Positions 45,397 to 54,186 of a DNA stretch of 64,000 bases are shown piece by piece. How positions within the stretch are numbered: position 1 is the first letter of the stretch; each line of letters begins with the position of its first letter. This stretch comes from Rhizobium sp. CF080 (GTDB lineage Bacteria > Pseudomonadota > Alphaproteobacteria > Rhizobiales > Rhizobiaceae), in NCBI RefSeq assembly GCF_000282095.2, contig NZ_AKKC02000016.1, positions 434,001 through 498,000 of the forward strand, given 5' to 3'. The notes beneath the pieces are model-generated. The model was given only the letters and a program-made list of their open reading frames with translations. It was not told the DNA's origin and searched no databases. Position numbers and translations under genes: made by a program.

Positions 45397-47607
45397 GTGC
45401 AGGACGAGCCAAAGTCATCCGACGACCGGCCGCGCAGCAAGCGCCACCTGCTGCTGCGTATCGATTCCTGGATCGATTCCACCGTCTGGAACCTCGGTTT
45501 CCGGCTTGCCGAAATCTGGGAAGAAATCACCATCTTCTTCCGCCGCTTTCGCGTCCGCGGCTGGAAGCGCATCGGCTTCGAACTGGCCGGCGAGGCGATG
45601 ACCTTAGGCACGGCCGGTTTCGTCCTGCTGCTCGCGCTCGCCCAGCCGGCGTTCGAGGAAACCCACGAGGACTGGCGCAACCGGGGCGATTTCGCCGTCA
45701 CCTTCCTCGACCGCTATGGCAGCGTCATCGGCCACCGCGGCATCATCCATGAAGATTCGGTGCCGATCGACGAGCTGCCGGACCACCTGATCAAGGCGGT
45801 GCTGGCGACCGAGGACCGCCGCTTCTTCGACCATTTCGGCATCGACTTCTTCGGCCTTGCCCGCGCCATGAGCGAGAACGCCAAGGCCGGTGGCGTCGTG
45901 CAGGGCGGCTCCACGCTGACCCAGCAGCTCGCCAAGAACCTGTTCCTCACCAACGAGAGGTCGATCGAACGCAAGATCAAGGAGGCCTTCCTGTCGCTGT
46001 GGCTGGAAGCCAACCTCTCCAAGAAGGAAATCCTGTCGCTCTATCTCGACCGCGCCTATATGGGCGGCGGCACGTTCGGAGCGGCGGCTGCGGCACAGTT
46101 CTATTTCGGCAAGAACATCACGGAAGTGAACCTTGCCGAATCCGCCATGCTCGCCGGCCTGTTCAAGGCGCCGGCCAAATATGCGCCGCATGTCAACCTG
46201 CCGGCCGCCCGCGCCCGCGCCAACGAGGTACTCTCCAACCTGGTGCAGAGCGGGCTGATGACCGAAGGCCAGGTGATCGCCGCCCGCCGCAGCCCGGCGA
46301 CCGTCGTCGACCGCGCCGACGCCAAGGCGCCCGACTATTTCCTCGACTGGGCCTTCGACGAAGTTCAGCGGCTGGCCGCCGCCGGCAAGTTCCACGAACA
46401 TTCGGTCGTGGTGCGCACCACGATCGACATGGGCCTGCAGCAGGCCTCGGAATCGGCGGTGGAATCGAGCCTTCGCGAATATGGCGAGAGCTTCAAGGTC
46501 AAGCAGGGCGCGCTCGTGATGATCGAGAACGGCGGGGCCGTGCGCGCCATGGTCGGCGGCCGCGACTACGGCGAGAGCCAGTTCAACCGCGCCGCCAAGG
46601 CGCTGCGCCAGCCGGGCTCGTCCTTCAAGCTCTATACCTATTCTGCGGCGATGGAAAACGGCTTCAAGCCGGAATCGACGATATCGGACGCGCCGATCAC
46701 CTGGAACGGCTGGTCGCCGCAGAATTACGGCCGCTCCTACAAGGGCAAGGTGACGCTGCTGTCGGCGATGGCGCAATCGCTCAACACCGTGCCGGTCAGG
46801 CTCGCCAAGGACTATCTCGGCACCGACGTGATCGTTAAGACAGCCAAGGCCTTCGGCGTCGAGACGCCGCTCAGGAAGGACAAGACCATCCCGCTCGGCA
46901 CCTCGGAAATGACCGTGCTCGACCAGGCGACGGGATACGCGGTGATGCCCGCCGGCGGCATGCAGTCGCGCCGCCACGGCATCGAACAGGTTCTCGGCTA
47001 CGGCGGCGACGTGCTCTACGATTTCAATCGCGACGAACCGCCGGCCAAACGGGTGCTTTCCGAGCAGGCGATGTCGTCGATGAACCGCATCCTGTCCCAG
47101 ATCCCGGTGATCGGCACGGCCCGCAAGGCAGCGCTCGACGGCGGCATTGTCACGGCCGGCAAGACCGGCACGTCGCAGAGCTATCGCGACGCCTGGTTCA
47201 TCGGATTTACCGGCAATTACACGACCGCCGTCTGGTTCGGCAACGACGACTTCACCTCGATGAACAACATGACCGGCGGCTCACTGCCGGCCGCGACCTT
47301 CAAGACTGTCATGGATTATGCCCATCAGGGCATCGAGCTGCGCGCCATTCCCGGCATCGACAACCCGCTGCCGACCGGCGACCACAAGGGCAACGCGGTC
47401 GCCAAGAAGAAGGAAGGCCCCGACACCGGATTGCAGGCGCTCATCCGCCCGCGCTCGCTATCGGCCGAATCCACCCGGCTGCTGCGGCAGATCGCCGGAA
47501 AGCTGAAAGAGGCCGGCCGGCTTGGACCTGCGACCGCCAAGGTCGCCGACAAGACCACGACGGGATCGGTCGCCGAGGTCACCCCGGTCAGTTCCAAAAC
47601 CCCCTGA
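45397..47607 (+). CDS. PBP1A-family bifunctional peptidoglycan synthase
   Basis: Class A penicillin-binding protein that polymerises and cross-links peptidoglycan in the inner membrane. It has 736 residues from GTG 45397. A TM helix lies near 66-83. The glycosyltransferase has the catalytic Glu in ATEDRRFF (about residue 139) and GGSTLTQQLAKNL. The transpeptidase has the SxxK motif in LRQPGSSFKLY, SLNTVPVRL and KTGTSQ. TTG 45346 is an alternative start, 17 codons upstream. It ends 20 bases inside the convergent neighbour's 3' end. Confidence 0.93.
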   Translation: MQDEPKSSDDRPRSKRHLLLRIDSWIDSTVWNLGFRLAEIWEEITIFFRRFRVRGWKRIGFELAGEAMTLGTAGFVLLLALAQPAFEETHEDWRNRGDFAVTFLDRYGSVIGHRGIIHEDSVPIDELPDHLIKAVLATEDRRFFDHFGIDFFGLARAMSENAKAGGVVQGGSTLTQQLAKNLFLTNERSIERKIKEAFLSLWLEANLSKKEILSLYLDRAYMGGGTFGAAAAAQFYFGKNITEVNLAESAMLAGLFKAPAKYAPHVNLPAARARANEVLSNLVQSGLMTEGQVIAARRSPATVVDRADAKAPDYFLDWAFDEVQRLAAAGKFHEHSVVVRTTIDMGLQQASESAVESSLREYGESFKVKQGALVMIENGGAVRAMVGGRDYGESQFNRAAKALRQPGSSFKLYTYSAAMENGFKPESTISDAPITWNGWSPQNYGRSYKGKVTLLSAMAQSLNTVPVRLAKDYLGTDVIVKTAKAFGVETPLRKDKTIPLGTSEMTVLDQATGYAVMPAGGMQSRRHGIEQVLGYGGDVLYDFNRDEPPAKRVLSEQAMSSMNRILSQIPVIGTARKAALDGGIVTAGKTGTSQSYRDAWFIGFTGNYTTAVWFGNDDFTSMNNMTGGSLPAATFKTVMDYAHQGIELRAIPGIDNPLPTGDHKGNAVAKKKEGPDTGLQALIRPRSLSAESTRLLRQIAGKLKEAGRLGPATAKVADKTTTGSVAEVTPVSSKTP

Positions 47608-48064
47608 AGCCCCGGGTTCCGAGCCTGCCGCGCACGGTCGCGGCGATGCAGAGCGCCGTCACGCCTTCGTGCAGGCCGCCCTGCAGCAATTTTTCGAAGG
47701 CGATGCGGTCCCGTTCCGACAATCCGTCGTCGGCTCGGGAAATCCAGCTGTCGAATTGCGCGGCGCGTTCGCCCTGATCGATATCCTGGCCCATCAGGTC
47801 GAAGAAGCGGACATAGGTATCGACCGCGAGGTTCTTGACGGGCGGGCTCGTCCACCCCTGCCGGGCCGCCTGCGGCAGGCAGGTATCGATGGCCTCGACG
47901 ACGGCGCGGCGCGCCTCGGTCGGCTGGCTTTCGGTCAGCGTCATGAAGTCGGCGGAAATGGTCTTCGGGCTCGCCGGCCCCTTTTCCGGCTTCAGGTGGT
48001 AATAGGCGCCCGATCCTGCCGCCACGGCCATCAATGCGCCGGTCGCCATCATCCATAATCTCAT
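47588..48064 (-). CDS. Exported protein of unknown function
   Basis: A 158-residue protein with a signal or membrane segment at the start (MRLWMMATGALMAVAAGSGA). The body is helical with Cys in EAIDTCLPQAA and ALCIAATVRG. The start is ATG 48064, where the hydrophobic segment begins. It converges with the PBP1A gene. Family not recognised. Confidence 0.7.
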   Translation of the reverse strand: MRLWMMATGALMAVAAGSGAYYHLKPEKGPASPKTISADFMTLTESQPTEARRAVVEAIDTCLPQAARQGWTSPPVKNLAVDTYVRFFDLMGQDIDQGERAAQFDSWISRADDGLSERDRIAFEKLLQGGLHEGVTALCIAATVRGRLGTRGFRGFWN

Positions 48065-48425
48065 CGTCTCTGTCCCGGAACGTTGTCGCGGGCTGACGGT
48101 AGCCAAGGAACGAGCCGCGCAATGTGCCGGAGGGAACTAGTCACAGGAACCGCTCGAAAAAGCCTTATCAAAGGGTTAGCAGCGAGATCCGGATGTACGG
48201 GTATAGGACGTATGGCGTATAAGCTGGATGATAGCGGCACGGCTGGCGGCATTTACCCCATTCGGAAGTGGAAGCCAGCAGCCGGGCGAGGCCGTTATTC
48301 AACGCGTCCAGGCGGACCGATTCGGGCAAGGCATGCGCGCGCGCCGGAAAGACACGCCCACCCATTCCCAATAGAAGCAATGCTAGGCCGTGGACTCGTA
48401 ATGGCGTAAGATCAGACGAATGCAG

Positions 48426-48494
48426 CTATCTTCGCATCGCCAGGAAGATCGAGCCTAACTTATCATAGCGAGTTGCGATCCTTCGCGAGCATTT
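48426..48494 (-). pseudogene. IS5-family transposase remnant
   Basis: The minus-strand frame encodes KCSRRIATRYDKLGSIFLAMRR, then a stop. RIATRYDK near the end is the conserved C-terminus of IS5/IS427-type transposases. Only about 23 codons remain and the surrounding frames are broken. It lies in the otherwise gene-free 48065-48622 gap. Confidence 0.65.
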
Positions 48495-48622
48495 GAGCTT
48501 GTTGAATTACCCGCCACTTGAAGTCAGTCATGTCGTATCGGCTCATGCCGATTTTTAATCGTACTTCGAGGCAACTGGGAATCCTGCTACGCCTACAAAT
48601 CAACTCGCTTCACGAGGCGCCG

Positions 48623-48943
48623 ATGTCGTTGTTTGAAGAGAACGCAGCGATCCTGCAAAAGATGGAGTCCGATGGAAAAGACCTTAGCTCGCCGCGGTCC
48701 GTCGATTTCTGCCACGTTTTCCCCGACAAAGTATCGGCTGACGCTTTTGCTCGGATGGCTGAAGCGCAAGGGTTTGCCGTTGCGGTGGACGAAGTCGAGC
48801 GAGAAACGAACCCATGGGACGTAACAGCGTCCAAGGACATGACACCGACCTGCGGTGCGATCACAAGCATCGAAGATCGTCTGGACGCCGTGGCGCGATC
48901 ATATCAAGGTCGAGCAGATGGCTGGGGCTTCTTCAACGTCTGA
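48623..48943 (+). CDS. RraB-like regulator of RNase E activity
   Basis: A 106-residue protein of the RraB/DUF1260 type. RSVDFCHVFPDKVSADAFARMAEAQGF and the end GRADGWGFFNV match the family. Family members inhibit or modulate RNase E. The start is ATG 48623 with GAGG about 8 bases upstream; a longer frame runs into the IS remnant. Confidence 0.8.
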   Translation: MSLFEENAAILQKMESDGKDLSSPRSVDFCHVFPDKVSADAFARMAEAQGFAVAVDEVERETNPWDVTASKDMTPTCGAITSIEDRLDAVARSYQGRADGWGFFNV

Positions 48944-48983
48944 TCACCCCGGTTTATGAGTTCACGACCTAACCCTCAAGGTA

Positions 48984-49304
48984 TCAGGCTGCGCGCGGCT
49001 CGATGCTGTTCAAGGCGTCACCCAGTTCGCGGCGCCGCTGCATCAGGTCGTAATCCGCCTGCAGGCCGAGGAAAAAGCCCTCGGACATGCCAAAATAACG
49101 AGCCAGCCTGAGATCGGTATCGGCGGAGATCGACCGCTTGGCAAGCACGATCTCGTTGATCCGGCGCGGCGGCACGCCGATGGCACGCGCCAGTCCGTTC
49201 TGAGAGAGATCCATGGGTTTCAGGAAATCCTCCAGCAGGATTTCCCCCGGATGCGGGTTCGGGAGCCATTCGGTCTCAACCATGGTAGTCGACGATTTCG
49301 ACAT
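48984..49304 (-). CDS. higA: HigA antitoxin
   Basis: A 106-residue XRE-type HigA antitoxin. NPHPGEILLEDFLKPMDLSQNGLARAIGVPPRRINEIVLAKRSI carries the HTH. The start is set at ATG 49304, which has GGAGG 8 bases upstream; ATG 49283 is a weaker choice. It follows and overlaps higB, with toxin first, the order usual for HigBA. Confidence 0.92.
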   Translation of the reverse strand: MSKSSTTMVETEWLPNPHPGEILLEDFLKPMDLSQNGLARAIGVPPRRINEIVLAKRSISADTDLRLARYFGMSEGFFLGLQADYDLMQRRRELGDALNSIEPRAA

Positions 49305-49560
49305 GGGCAGGCCCTCCTTCGGTCCAGACGAAACAAATACGCCATTGATCATTGATGCGGATCGAGAACTGACCCGAACGGTCGCCTTTCGGCGCCTCGA
49401 GCCGGTTTCCGGGCGGAATGCGCAGGTCCGACAACGCGCGTGCCTGATTGAGAAGACGCAGTTTTCTCAGCGCAACCGACTGCATGTCCGGGGGCAGTTT
49501 ACGGCTTTTCCTGCCGGACCAAATCCGCTCGGCTTCGCGATCCGCAAAATCCCTGATCAT
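49276..49560 (-). CDS. higB: HigB toxin
   Basis: A 94-residue HigB mRNA interferase. MIRDFADREAERIWSG begins the fold and DRSGQFSIRINDQWRICFVW holds the catalytic strand. It overlaps higA by 29 bases. The start is ATG 49560, just downstream of a perfect palindrome. Confidence 0.92.
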   Translation of the reverse strand: MIRDFADREAERIWSGRKSRKLPPDMQSVALRKLRLLNQARALSDLRIPPGNRLEAPKGDRSGQFSIRINDQWRICFVWTEGGPAHVEIVDYHG

Positions 49561-49567
49561 GCGACAG

Positions 49568-49588
49568 CTATAACGCAACGCGTTATAG
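49568..49588. promoter_or_regulatory. Perfect 9-bp palindromic operator of higBA
   Basis: CTATAACGC (49568-49576) and GCGTTATAG (49580-49588) are exact reverse complements with an AAC spacer, just upstream of higB. TATAAC within it could serve as a -10 box. The HigA/HigBA complex probably binds here. Confidence 0.7.
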
Positions 49589-49685
49589 TCTGCAACGGAT
49601 CTGGGTTTCGCCCGCGGCCCCATTCCTTCGCAACGGAATCAATGCTAACCCTCTGACACTGCTGTCCGAGGACCAAAGCAAACCC

Positions 49686-50279
49686 GTGTTTCGTGTTCCC
49701 TTCCTCATTGCGATTGCGCTCACCATCGCCTTCGGCGGCGGGATTTGGTCCACCCTGTTGGCGCTGGATGCCACGATCGGTTTCGGTGCGATCAAGCTCG
49801 GCTCGTGGGAAGCATTTCCACAGGCGCAGACCGCGCAGGCCGACCCTTACGCGAAGTCGCACCGGGCCAATGCCGGCAAGCTCATCTATGCGAGCGCGGA
49901 AGGCCTCACCTTCATCGCCTCGGTCGACGAGAAGGGCGAGCGGCTGACCGGAAGCTGCTCCTATCGCCTCACCGGCCACACGCCGCCGGCGCGTTTCTGG
50001 ACGCTGTTTGCCGCAGTTCCCGGTGGCGCGCCGCCCTTAGCGCAATCCGACCTGCCGACCGCACTCAATTCCCGCATCGTGCTGCGCAACGGCAGTAGCG
50101 ACGGCGGTTTCGACATCGCGATTTCCGCAACCGCAAGGCCGGGCAATTGGCTCGCCGTTTCGACGCCCGGCGTGTTCCGGCTGACGCTGACGCTGTTCGA
50201 CACGCCGACGGCCGGCAGTTCCGGCCTGATCGACCTCACCATGCCGCGCATCGAGAAGATCGGGTGCGGCAATGTCTAG
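49686..50279 (+). CDS. DUF1214 domain-containing protein
   Basis: A 197-residue membrane-anchored protein. One N-terminal segment (about 5-28) precedes a domain with LTGSCSYRLTGHTPPARFWTLF and RPGNWLAVSTPG, the DUF1214 marks. DUF1214 and DUF1254 are commonly paired. The start is GTG 49686 by open frame, and the hydrophobic segment begins at once. Its last 8 bases overlap the next gene. Confidence 0.85.
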   Translation: MFRVPFLIAIALTIAFGGGIWSTLLALDATIGFGAIKLGSWEAFPQAQTAQADPYAKSHRANAGKLIYASAEGLTFIASVDEKGERLTGSCSYRLTGHTPPARFWTLFAAVPGGAPPLAQSDLPTALNSRIVLRNGSSDGGFDIAISATARPGNWLAVSTPGVFRLTLTLFDTPTAGSSGLIDLTMPRIEKIGCGNV

Positions 50280-50949
50280 AGGTTTTGGGTCTAGAGGTTT
50301 TGGGTCCCGGGGTTTCGGGTCCAGGGGTTTGGGCTTGGGGTCCAGAGGTCTGGTGTCCAGCGGCTTGGGGTCCCGGGGTTTTGCGCTGAAGCTTCTGCTG
50401 GCGGTGATCACCGGGCTCGTCGGCGCGGCGCTGCTGCACCTGATCATCGTGCTGGCGCTGCCGGATTTCAGCGAGCGCGACGCCTATACGCGGGTGCTGG
50501 CGGAGGGCGAGATCTTGCGGTTCTACCGCTTAAGGGAAACGCCGGACCGCGCCGGGCTCTCCAAGGACGATCCGTTCGTCGATGCGGCGGTCTGCGCCTT
50601 CGACGTCTCCGAGGGACCGGTGCGGCTGACGGCCGCCAATGGCGGCGTGCCCTTCTGGTCGCTGGGCGTCTATGACCAGTCGTCCAACGAGGTGTTCAGC
50701 ATCAATGACCGGACGTCGGCCGGCGGCGTGCTGGATGTGGTGATCGCCTCGCCGATGCAGTTGACCGCATTGCGCAAAGCGCTGCCGCAGGCGGTCTCGC
50801 AGTCGATATTGGTGGAAGCCAAGGAGGCGGCGGGATATGTGGTCCTGAGAAGTCTCGTCCCGCAACCGAGTTTTGCGGGGATCGTGTCGCAATTCCTGAA
50901 CCAGGCCACCTGTGCGCCCTTCGAATGGCGCTCCCGAAGCCGGTTCTGA
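50272..50949 (+). CDS. DUF1254 domain-containing protein with repeat-built N-terminus
   Basis: A 225-residue DUF1254-type protein with one N-terminal TM segment (about 39-62). The first 37 residues after Met are a tandem SRGFG-type repeat read from a 15-base DNA repeat (50275-50385). The rest, RFYRLRETPDRAGLSKDDPFVDAAVCAFDVSEGPVRL onward, looks like a usual DUF1254 domain. An alternative start after the repeat (for example GTG near 50402) cannot be excluded. The ATG overlaps the DUF1214 stop. Confidence 0.75.
   Translation: MSRGFGSRGFGSRGFGSRGLGLGSRGLVSSGLGSRGFALKLLLAVITGLVGAALLHLIIVLALPDFSERDAYTRVLAEGEILRFYRLRETPDRAGLSKDDPFVDAAVCAFDVSEGPVRLTAANGGVPFWSLGVYDQSSNEVFSINDRTSAGGVLDVVIASPMQLTALRKALPQAVSQSILVEAKEAAGYVVLRSLVPQPSFAGIVSQFLNQATCAPFEWRSRSRF
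50275..50385 (+). repeat. Tandem 15-base repeat in the DUF1254 N-terminus
   Basis: Seven units, six of 15 bases and one of 21, begin TCTAGAGGTTTTGGG. The first two are identical and the others diverge. All lengths are multiples of three, so gain or loss of units keeps the frame. Encoded units read SRGFG, SRGFG, SRGFG, SRGLGLG, SRGLV, SSGLG, SRGFA. Confidence 0.85.
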
Positions 50950-50963
50950 TGTCCGGTTCCCGA

Positions 50964-51140
50964 CTATTCGGCACGCACCGCGTGGTTTTCGGCCTTGCGG
51001 TCGCCAAAGTCCTCGAAACGTTCATACCGCACGCCGGTGAACAGCAGAAGCTGCCCGGCGTTCTCGCTTTCGCCGATCCTGATCTGCGGCCGGCGTTCTC
51101 GCTCGCTGCGCCATCTGTTCAGTACTACGATCTCTGCCAT
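50964..51140 (-). CDS. Small hypothetical protein
   Basis: A 58-residue basic/acidic protein beginning MAEIVVLNRWRSERERRPQ. The start is ATG 51140 with GGAG 7 bases upstream. It is convergent with the DUF1254 gene. I do not recognise the family, though it looks like a conserved small protein. Confidence 0.6.
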   Translation of the reverse strand: MAEIVVLNRWRSERERRPQIRIGESENAGQLLLFTGVRYERFEDFGDRKAENHAVRAE

Positions 51141-51800
51141 GCTCGGCTCCATTCAAGGAATTCGAGACGGATGAAGACGGACCGATCTCACCCTGCCCTC
51201 CAAGGGGCCTGACGCTTCCCGGACACGTCCGGGCATCCGCGCCTTTCTCGTCTGTGCGCCTTTTTCGAAGACGCAACGACATTTCCGCATGAACGGCCGG
51301 TTCCGCCCGAACCGGCCGTTATCGGGAAGACCCCAGGAACTCAGGGGGTCCAACCGGAACTTGAAAACCCGGCAGGCACACGCCGGTTACTGCCTGGATT
51401 CAGCCTGAGCACCGTTAACAATGTCTTACCGCTAATATAGCACTTGCTACCGGTGCATGTCTGTTGTCCGCAGCCAAAACGCAGAAGCGTCCATTTGGTT
51501 CGCCCCCTTTGCGGGGCGCGACCGGAGCCGCGATTTCTTGGCCGAAACAGCACAACTGCAAGAAATCAGGGACGTATCAAAACGATCCATTTTCACAGAC
51601 CGTTAACTCTCCAAGGGTTAGCATCCGGTTAAACCAGGGCGACCTCATTCTGCAGATGTTCTCACAGCTGCGTGAGCGAGCGGCGCGCCACCGGGAGTTT
51701 CCCAGGCAAGGTACGATGAGAGCGCCAGGCGAGCTTTTCCGGCACACCTGATCGGCGTTCGGCACTCCGGATTTGTTTTGCGTAGATTGCGAGTTTGCCA
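51141..51800. other. Gene-free stretch with one strong hairpin
   Basis: No convincing gene is seen in 660 bases. A perfect 11-bp hairpin (AACGGCCGGTT 51292-51302 with AACCGGCCGTT 51310-51320) lacks a T-run, so it is not a standard terminator. CCGTTAAC-type half sites occur at about 51403 and 51600. A promoter for the DUF2336 gene is expected at the right end. Confidence 0.5.
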
Positions 51801-52841
51801 GTGACGAATGAATTTCGAGACCTTGAAAGGCCCCAGGCCATGCGTAAGAAGGATGTGGTGCTGATGGCCACGGTGACGAGCTTCGAAAGTCTTCCGTACC
51901 CTTCGCGGTCGGAGCTTCGACAGTTCGCCGAGCTCTTCGCCCCCCTGTTTTCCGCATCGTCCGAAGAAGCCCGCCGCGATGCGGTGGCAGCCCTTTCTCA
52001 ATGCAAGACCGTGCCTCCGGCCGTCGCCTTCTTCATCGCCAGCCAGCCGATCGCGGTCGCAGCCCCCTTCCTCACCGCCTCGACCTGCCTTTCCGACGAC
52101 GCGCTGATCGCGATCGCCCGCACGCAGGGCGAAGCGCATGCCCGTGCCATCGTCCGCCGCGAGGCGCTCTCGCCGACGGTGATCGACGCGCTGGTGGGCC
52201 TGCGCCACGACCGCAATACCCGCCGCGATGCGCCCGAGAACCTCGAGGCGCTTGTGCCGCGCAGGCCGACGCCCGAAATGGTCGACGAGGCCGAACGCCA
52301 GGCGCGCGAGGAACTCCTGCGCAGCCGCATCAGGGCGCTTGCCGGCCATATCGACCGGCCGGCCGACGACCGGCTGGGCCTGCGCAATCTGTCACCGATC
52401 CAGGAGGCGCTGCTCGTCCGGTTCGCCCGCAACCGGGAGACCGGCCTGTTCGCGACCGTACTCGCCGATACGCTTTCCGCCAGCCACTGGCTTGCCGAAC
52501 GGATCATGCTCGACATTTCCGGCCAGCAGCTCGCCACGACGCTGAAGGGCCTGGCGATGGAAACGGCTGATGCGCTGTTTATCCTGCAGCGGCTCTACGA
52601 CCATCTGGGCTTTGAGCAGGATGGAGTGACGCGCGCCGCCGCCCTCTGGGATGCGCTCGACGAAACCGAATGCGGCAACCGGGTCGAGGCCTGGCGCCGC
52701 GCCGACAGCTACACCTATTCGGAACCGCAGCATCAGCCGATGTTTGCCGAGAACCGCGCAGAGGACAGCCGCCAGCCGCGGGTGATCCGCACCACCGCCA
52801 GCGCCCGCAAGCCGCTCAACGGCCTCTACCGGGTGCGCTGA
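51801..52841 (+). CDS. DUF2336 domain-containing protein
   Basis: A 346-residue cytosolic protein of the DUF2336 family, common in alphaproteobacteria. The helical-repeat body includes SLPYPSRSELRQFAELFAPLFSASS and RREALSPTVIDALV. The start is GTG 51801 (MTNEFRDLE); ATG 51840 is an alternative. The end is ASARKPLNGLYRVR. Exact function unknown. Confidence 0.82.
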   Translation: MTNEFRDLERPQAMRKKDVVLMATVTSFESLPYPSRSELRQFAELFAPLFSASSEEARRDAVAALSQCKTVPPAVAFFIASQPIAVAAPFLTASTCLSDDALIAIARTQGEAHARAIVRREALSPTVIDALVGLRHDRNTRRDAPENLEALVPRRPTPEMVDEAERQAREELLRSRIRALAGHIDRPADDRLGLRNLSPIQEALLVRFARNRETGLFATVLADTLSASHWLAERIMLDISGQQLATTLKGLAMETADALFILQRLYDHLGFEQDGVTRAAALWDALDETECGNRVEAWRRADSYTYSEPQHQPMFAENRAEDSRQPRVIRTTASARKPLNGLYRVR

Positions 52842-52844
52842 ACC

Positions 52845-53189
52845 CTAGCCGGGCTTCACCACTTCGAAAAGATCGGCGATGTCGTCGATCTCCAGTTCCA
52901 GCAGCCAGAGATCCGGATCGAAGCGCAGTTCGCGCGACAGTATCTCGCGGATCGCCTCCGGCTCGGCCCGTTCCGCCCTCACCTCGAATTTGCGCCCGCC
53001 GTCGTCCTCGTCGCCGAAGAAATTCTGCGGCGCCGGCGCGTAGAGCGTTTCCAGCCCGTCGCGAAAACGCTGGCGGATGAAGATCGCGCCCGCCGCCTCC
53101 GCGCCCTTCTTCTCGACGGCGGCAAAACCACCGAGCCCGAAGACGCGGCGGATCATGGCGGAGACGACGATCTCGGATTTCAGGCGCAT
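52845..53189 (-). CDS. DUF1491 family protein
   Basis: A 114-residue DUF1491 protein. MRLKSEIVVSAMIRRV, GAIFIRQR and FDPDLWLLELEIDD match the family. The start is ATG 53189 with GAGGGGG upstream; the longer frame is not supported. It is convergent with the DUF2336 gene, 3 bases apart. Confidence 0.85.
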   Translation of the reverse strand: MRLKSEIVVSAMIRRVFGLGGFAAVEKKGAEAAGAIFIRQRFRDGLETLYAPAPQNFFGDEDDGGRKFEVRAERAEPEAIREILSRELRFDPDLWLLELEIDDIADLFEVVKPG

Positions 53190-53241
53190 GCCCCCTCTTA
53201 CGGCGCTTCGGGGCCGAGCGCAAATACGCCTCCACACAATT

Positions 53242-53279
53242 TTACCCGGATACAACTATTGCCATAATATTACCCGGAT
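53242..53279. promoter_or_regulatory. Direct repeat TTACCCGGAT pair
   Basis: TTACCCGGAT occurs at 53242-53251 and again at 53270-53279, 28 bases apart, in an AT-rich stretch between divergent genes. It ends 35 bases upstream of the GIY-YIG start. The layout suggests a repressor or activator site; the regulator is not identified. Confidence 0.5.
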
Positions 53280-53313
53280 GATATTAGCGGACCTCCATCA
53301 AGAGGGCACGGAC

Positions 53314-53649
53314 ATGAACAACATCGACAGGAAAGCGGCGATCTCCGCCTACAAGGAACGCAAGGCGCCGGCCGGCATCTATGCCATCCGTTTTGCGCCC
53401 ATGGGGCAGCGATGGGTCGGCCGCGCCGGCGACCTCGACAAGATCCAGAACCGCGTGTGGTTCACGCTCCGCCACGGCAGCCATGTGAGCAAGAGCCTGC
53501 AGGCCGCCTGGAACGCCAACCGGCCGGAGGATTTTGCGATCGAGCGGCTGGAGGCGATCGACGAGGAACTGACCGGCTACCTGCGCGACCGGACGCTGAA
53601 GGACCGACATCTGCACTGGGCCTGGGAACTCGGCGCCGAGGCGGTCTGA
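53314..53649 (+). CDS. GIY-YIG family nuclease-like protein
   Basis: A 111-residue GIY-YIG-type protein. AGIYAIRF stands at the GIY position, WVGRAGDLDKI at the YIG region, and LRHGSHVSKSLQAAWN follows. The start is ATG 53314 with AGAGGG about 8 bases upstream. Its classical catalytic residues cannot be fully checked by eye. Confidence 0.8.
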   Translation: MNNIDRKAAISAYKERKAPAGIYAIRFAPMGQRWVGRAGDLDKIQNRVWFTLRHGSHVSKSLQAAWNANRPEDFAIERLEAIDEELTGYLRDRTLKDRHLHWAWELGAEAV

Positions 53650-53763
53650 GCCCTCCCCACGAAGCCCCTGAGAAGAAACAGGAAATCGCGCCCTTTTCTT
53701 TCTCCGAATGCACCATAATTACACATCGATGCCACACGGCATTGTTGAAAAGGAGTTTGGGGC

Positions 53764-53931
53764 TTGGCTACTTCCGCATTGATCAGCATTCTGATCACCT
53801 TCCTGGTGATCGTCCTGGTTCTCTATCTCGTCGCTCGCCTGCCGATCGACGGACGCGCGAAACAGATCGCGCAGATCATCATCATCATCATCGGCATCAT
53901 TTCGCTGCTGAAATATCTCGCCGTTTTCTGA
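53764..53931 (+). CDS. Small membrane protein, Thivi_2564 family, TTG start
   Basis: A 55-residue protein with two hydrophobic segments (SILITFLVIVLVLYLVA and QIAQIIIIIIGIISLL) around RLPIDGRAKQ. The block matches the Thivi_2564 membrane family. The start is TTG 53764, because AAGGAG lies 8 bases upstream. It is short and so easily missed. Confidence 0.75.
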   Translation: MATSALISILITFLVIVLVLYLVARLPIDGRAKQIAQIIIIIIGIISLLKYLAVF

Positions 53932-54186
53932 GGCGATTTTCTGCAAATTGAGAAATTGCCTTTCATCCTCTCTCCGTTCCGGCGGAGAGGGGCGCTCTCT
54001 TGAGAAGGCGGTAAACGGTGCAGCCTATCCCGGCATTCGGCAGCAAATGCCCGTCGGCTGTGGGGCGATCGCGGCCGCTTAGCGCCAATTTCGGACATTG
54101 CCGGTATCGCGAAACTGCCAATTCCACGACGTTGCGAAAGTCAGGAAAACAGGCGCCGCTTTAATCGGGATTTTCGCGACAACCGA

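Noticed and set aside
45604..46977. 457-residue minus-strand frame opposite PBP1A
   Set aside because: Antisense shadow; PBP1A catalytic motifs are in the plus strand.
50037..50447. Minus-strand DPKPLD repeat protein
   Set aside because: Mirror image of the SRGFG tandem DNA repeat; not an independent gene.
51292..51320. Perfect 11-bp hairpin as a terminator
   Set aside because: No T-run on either side and no gene ends close by, so the terminator call is unsupported.
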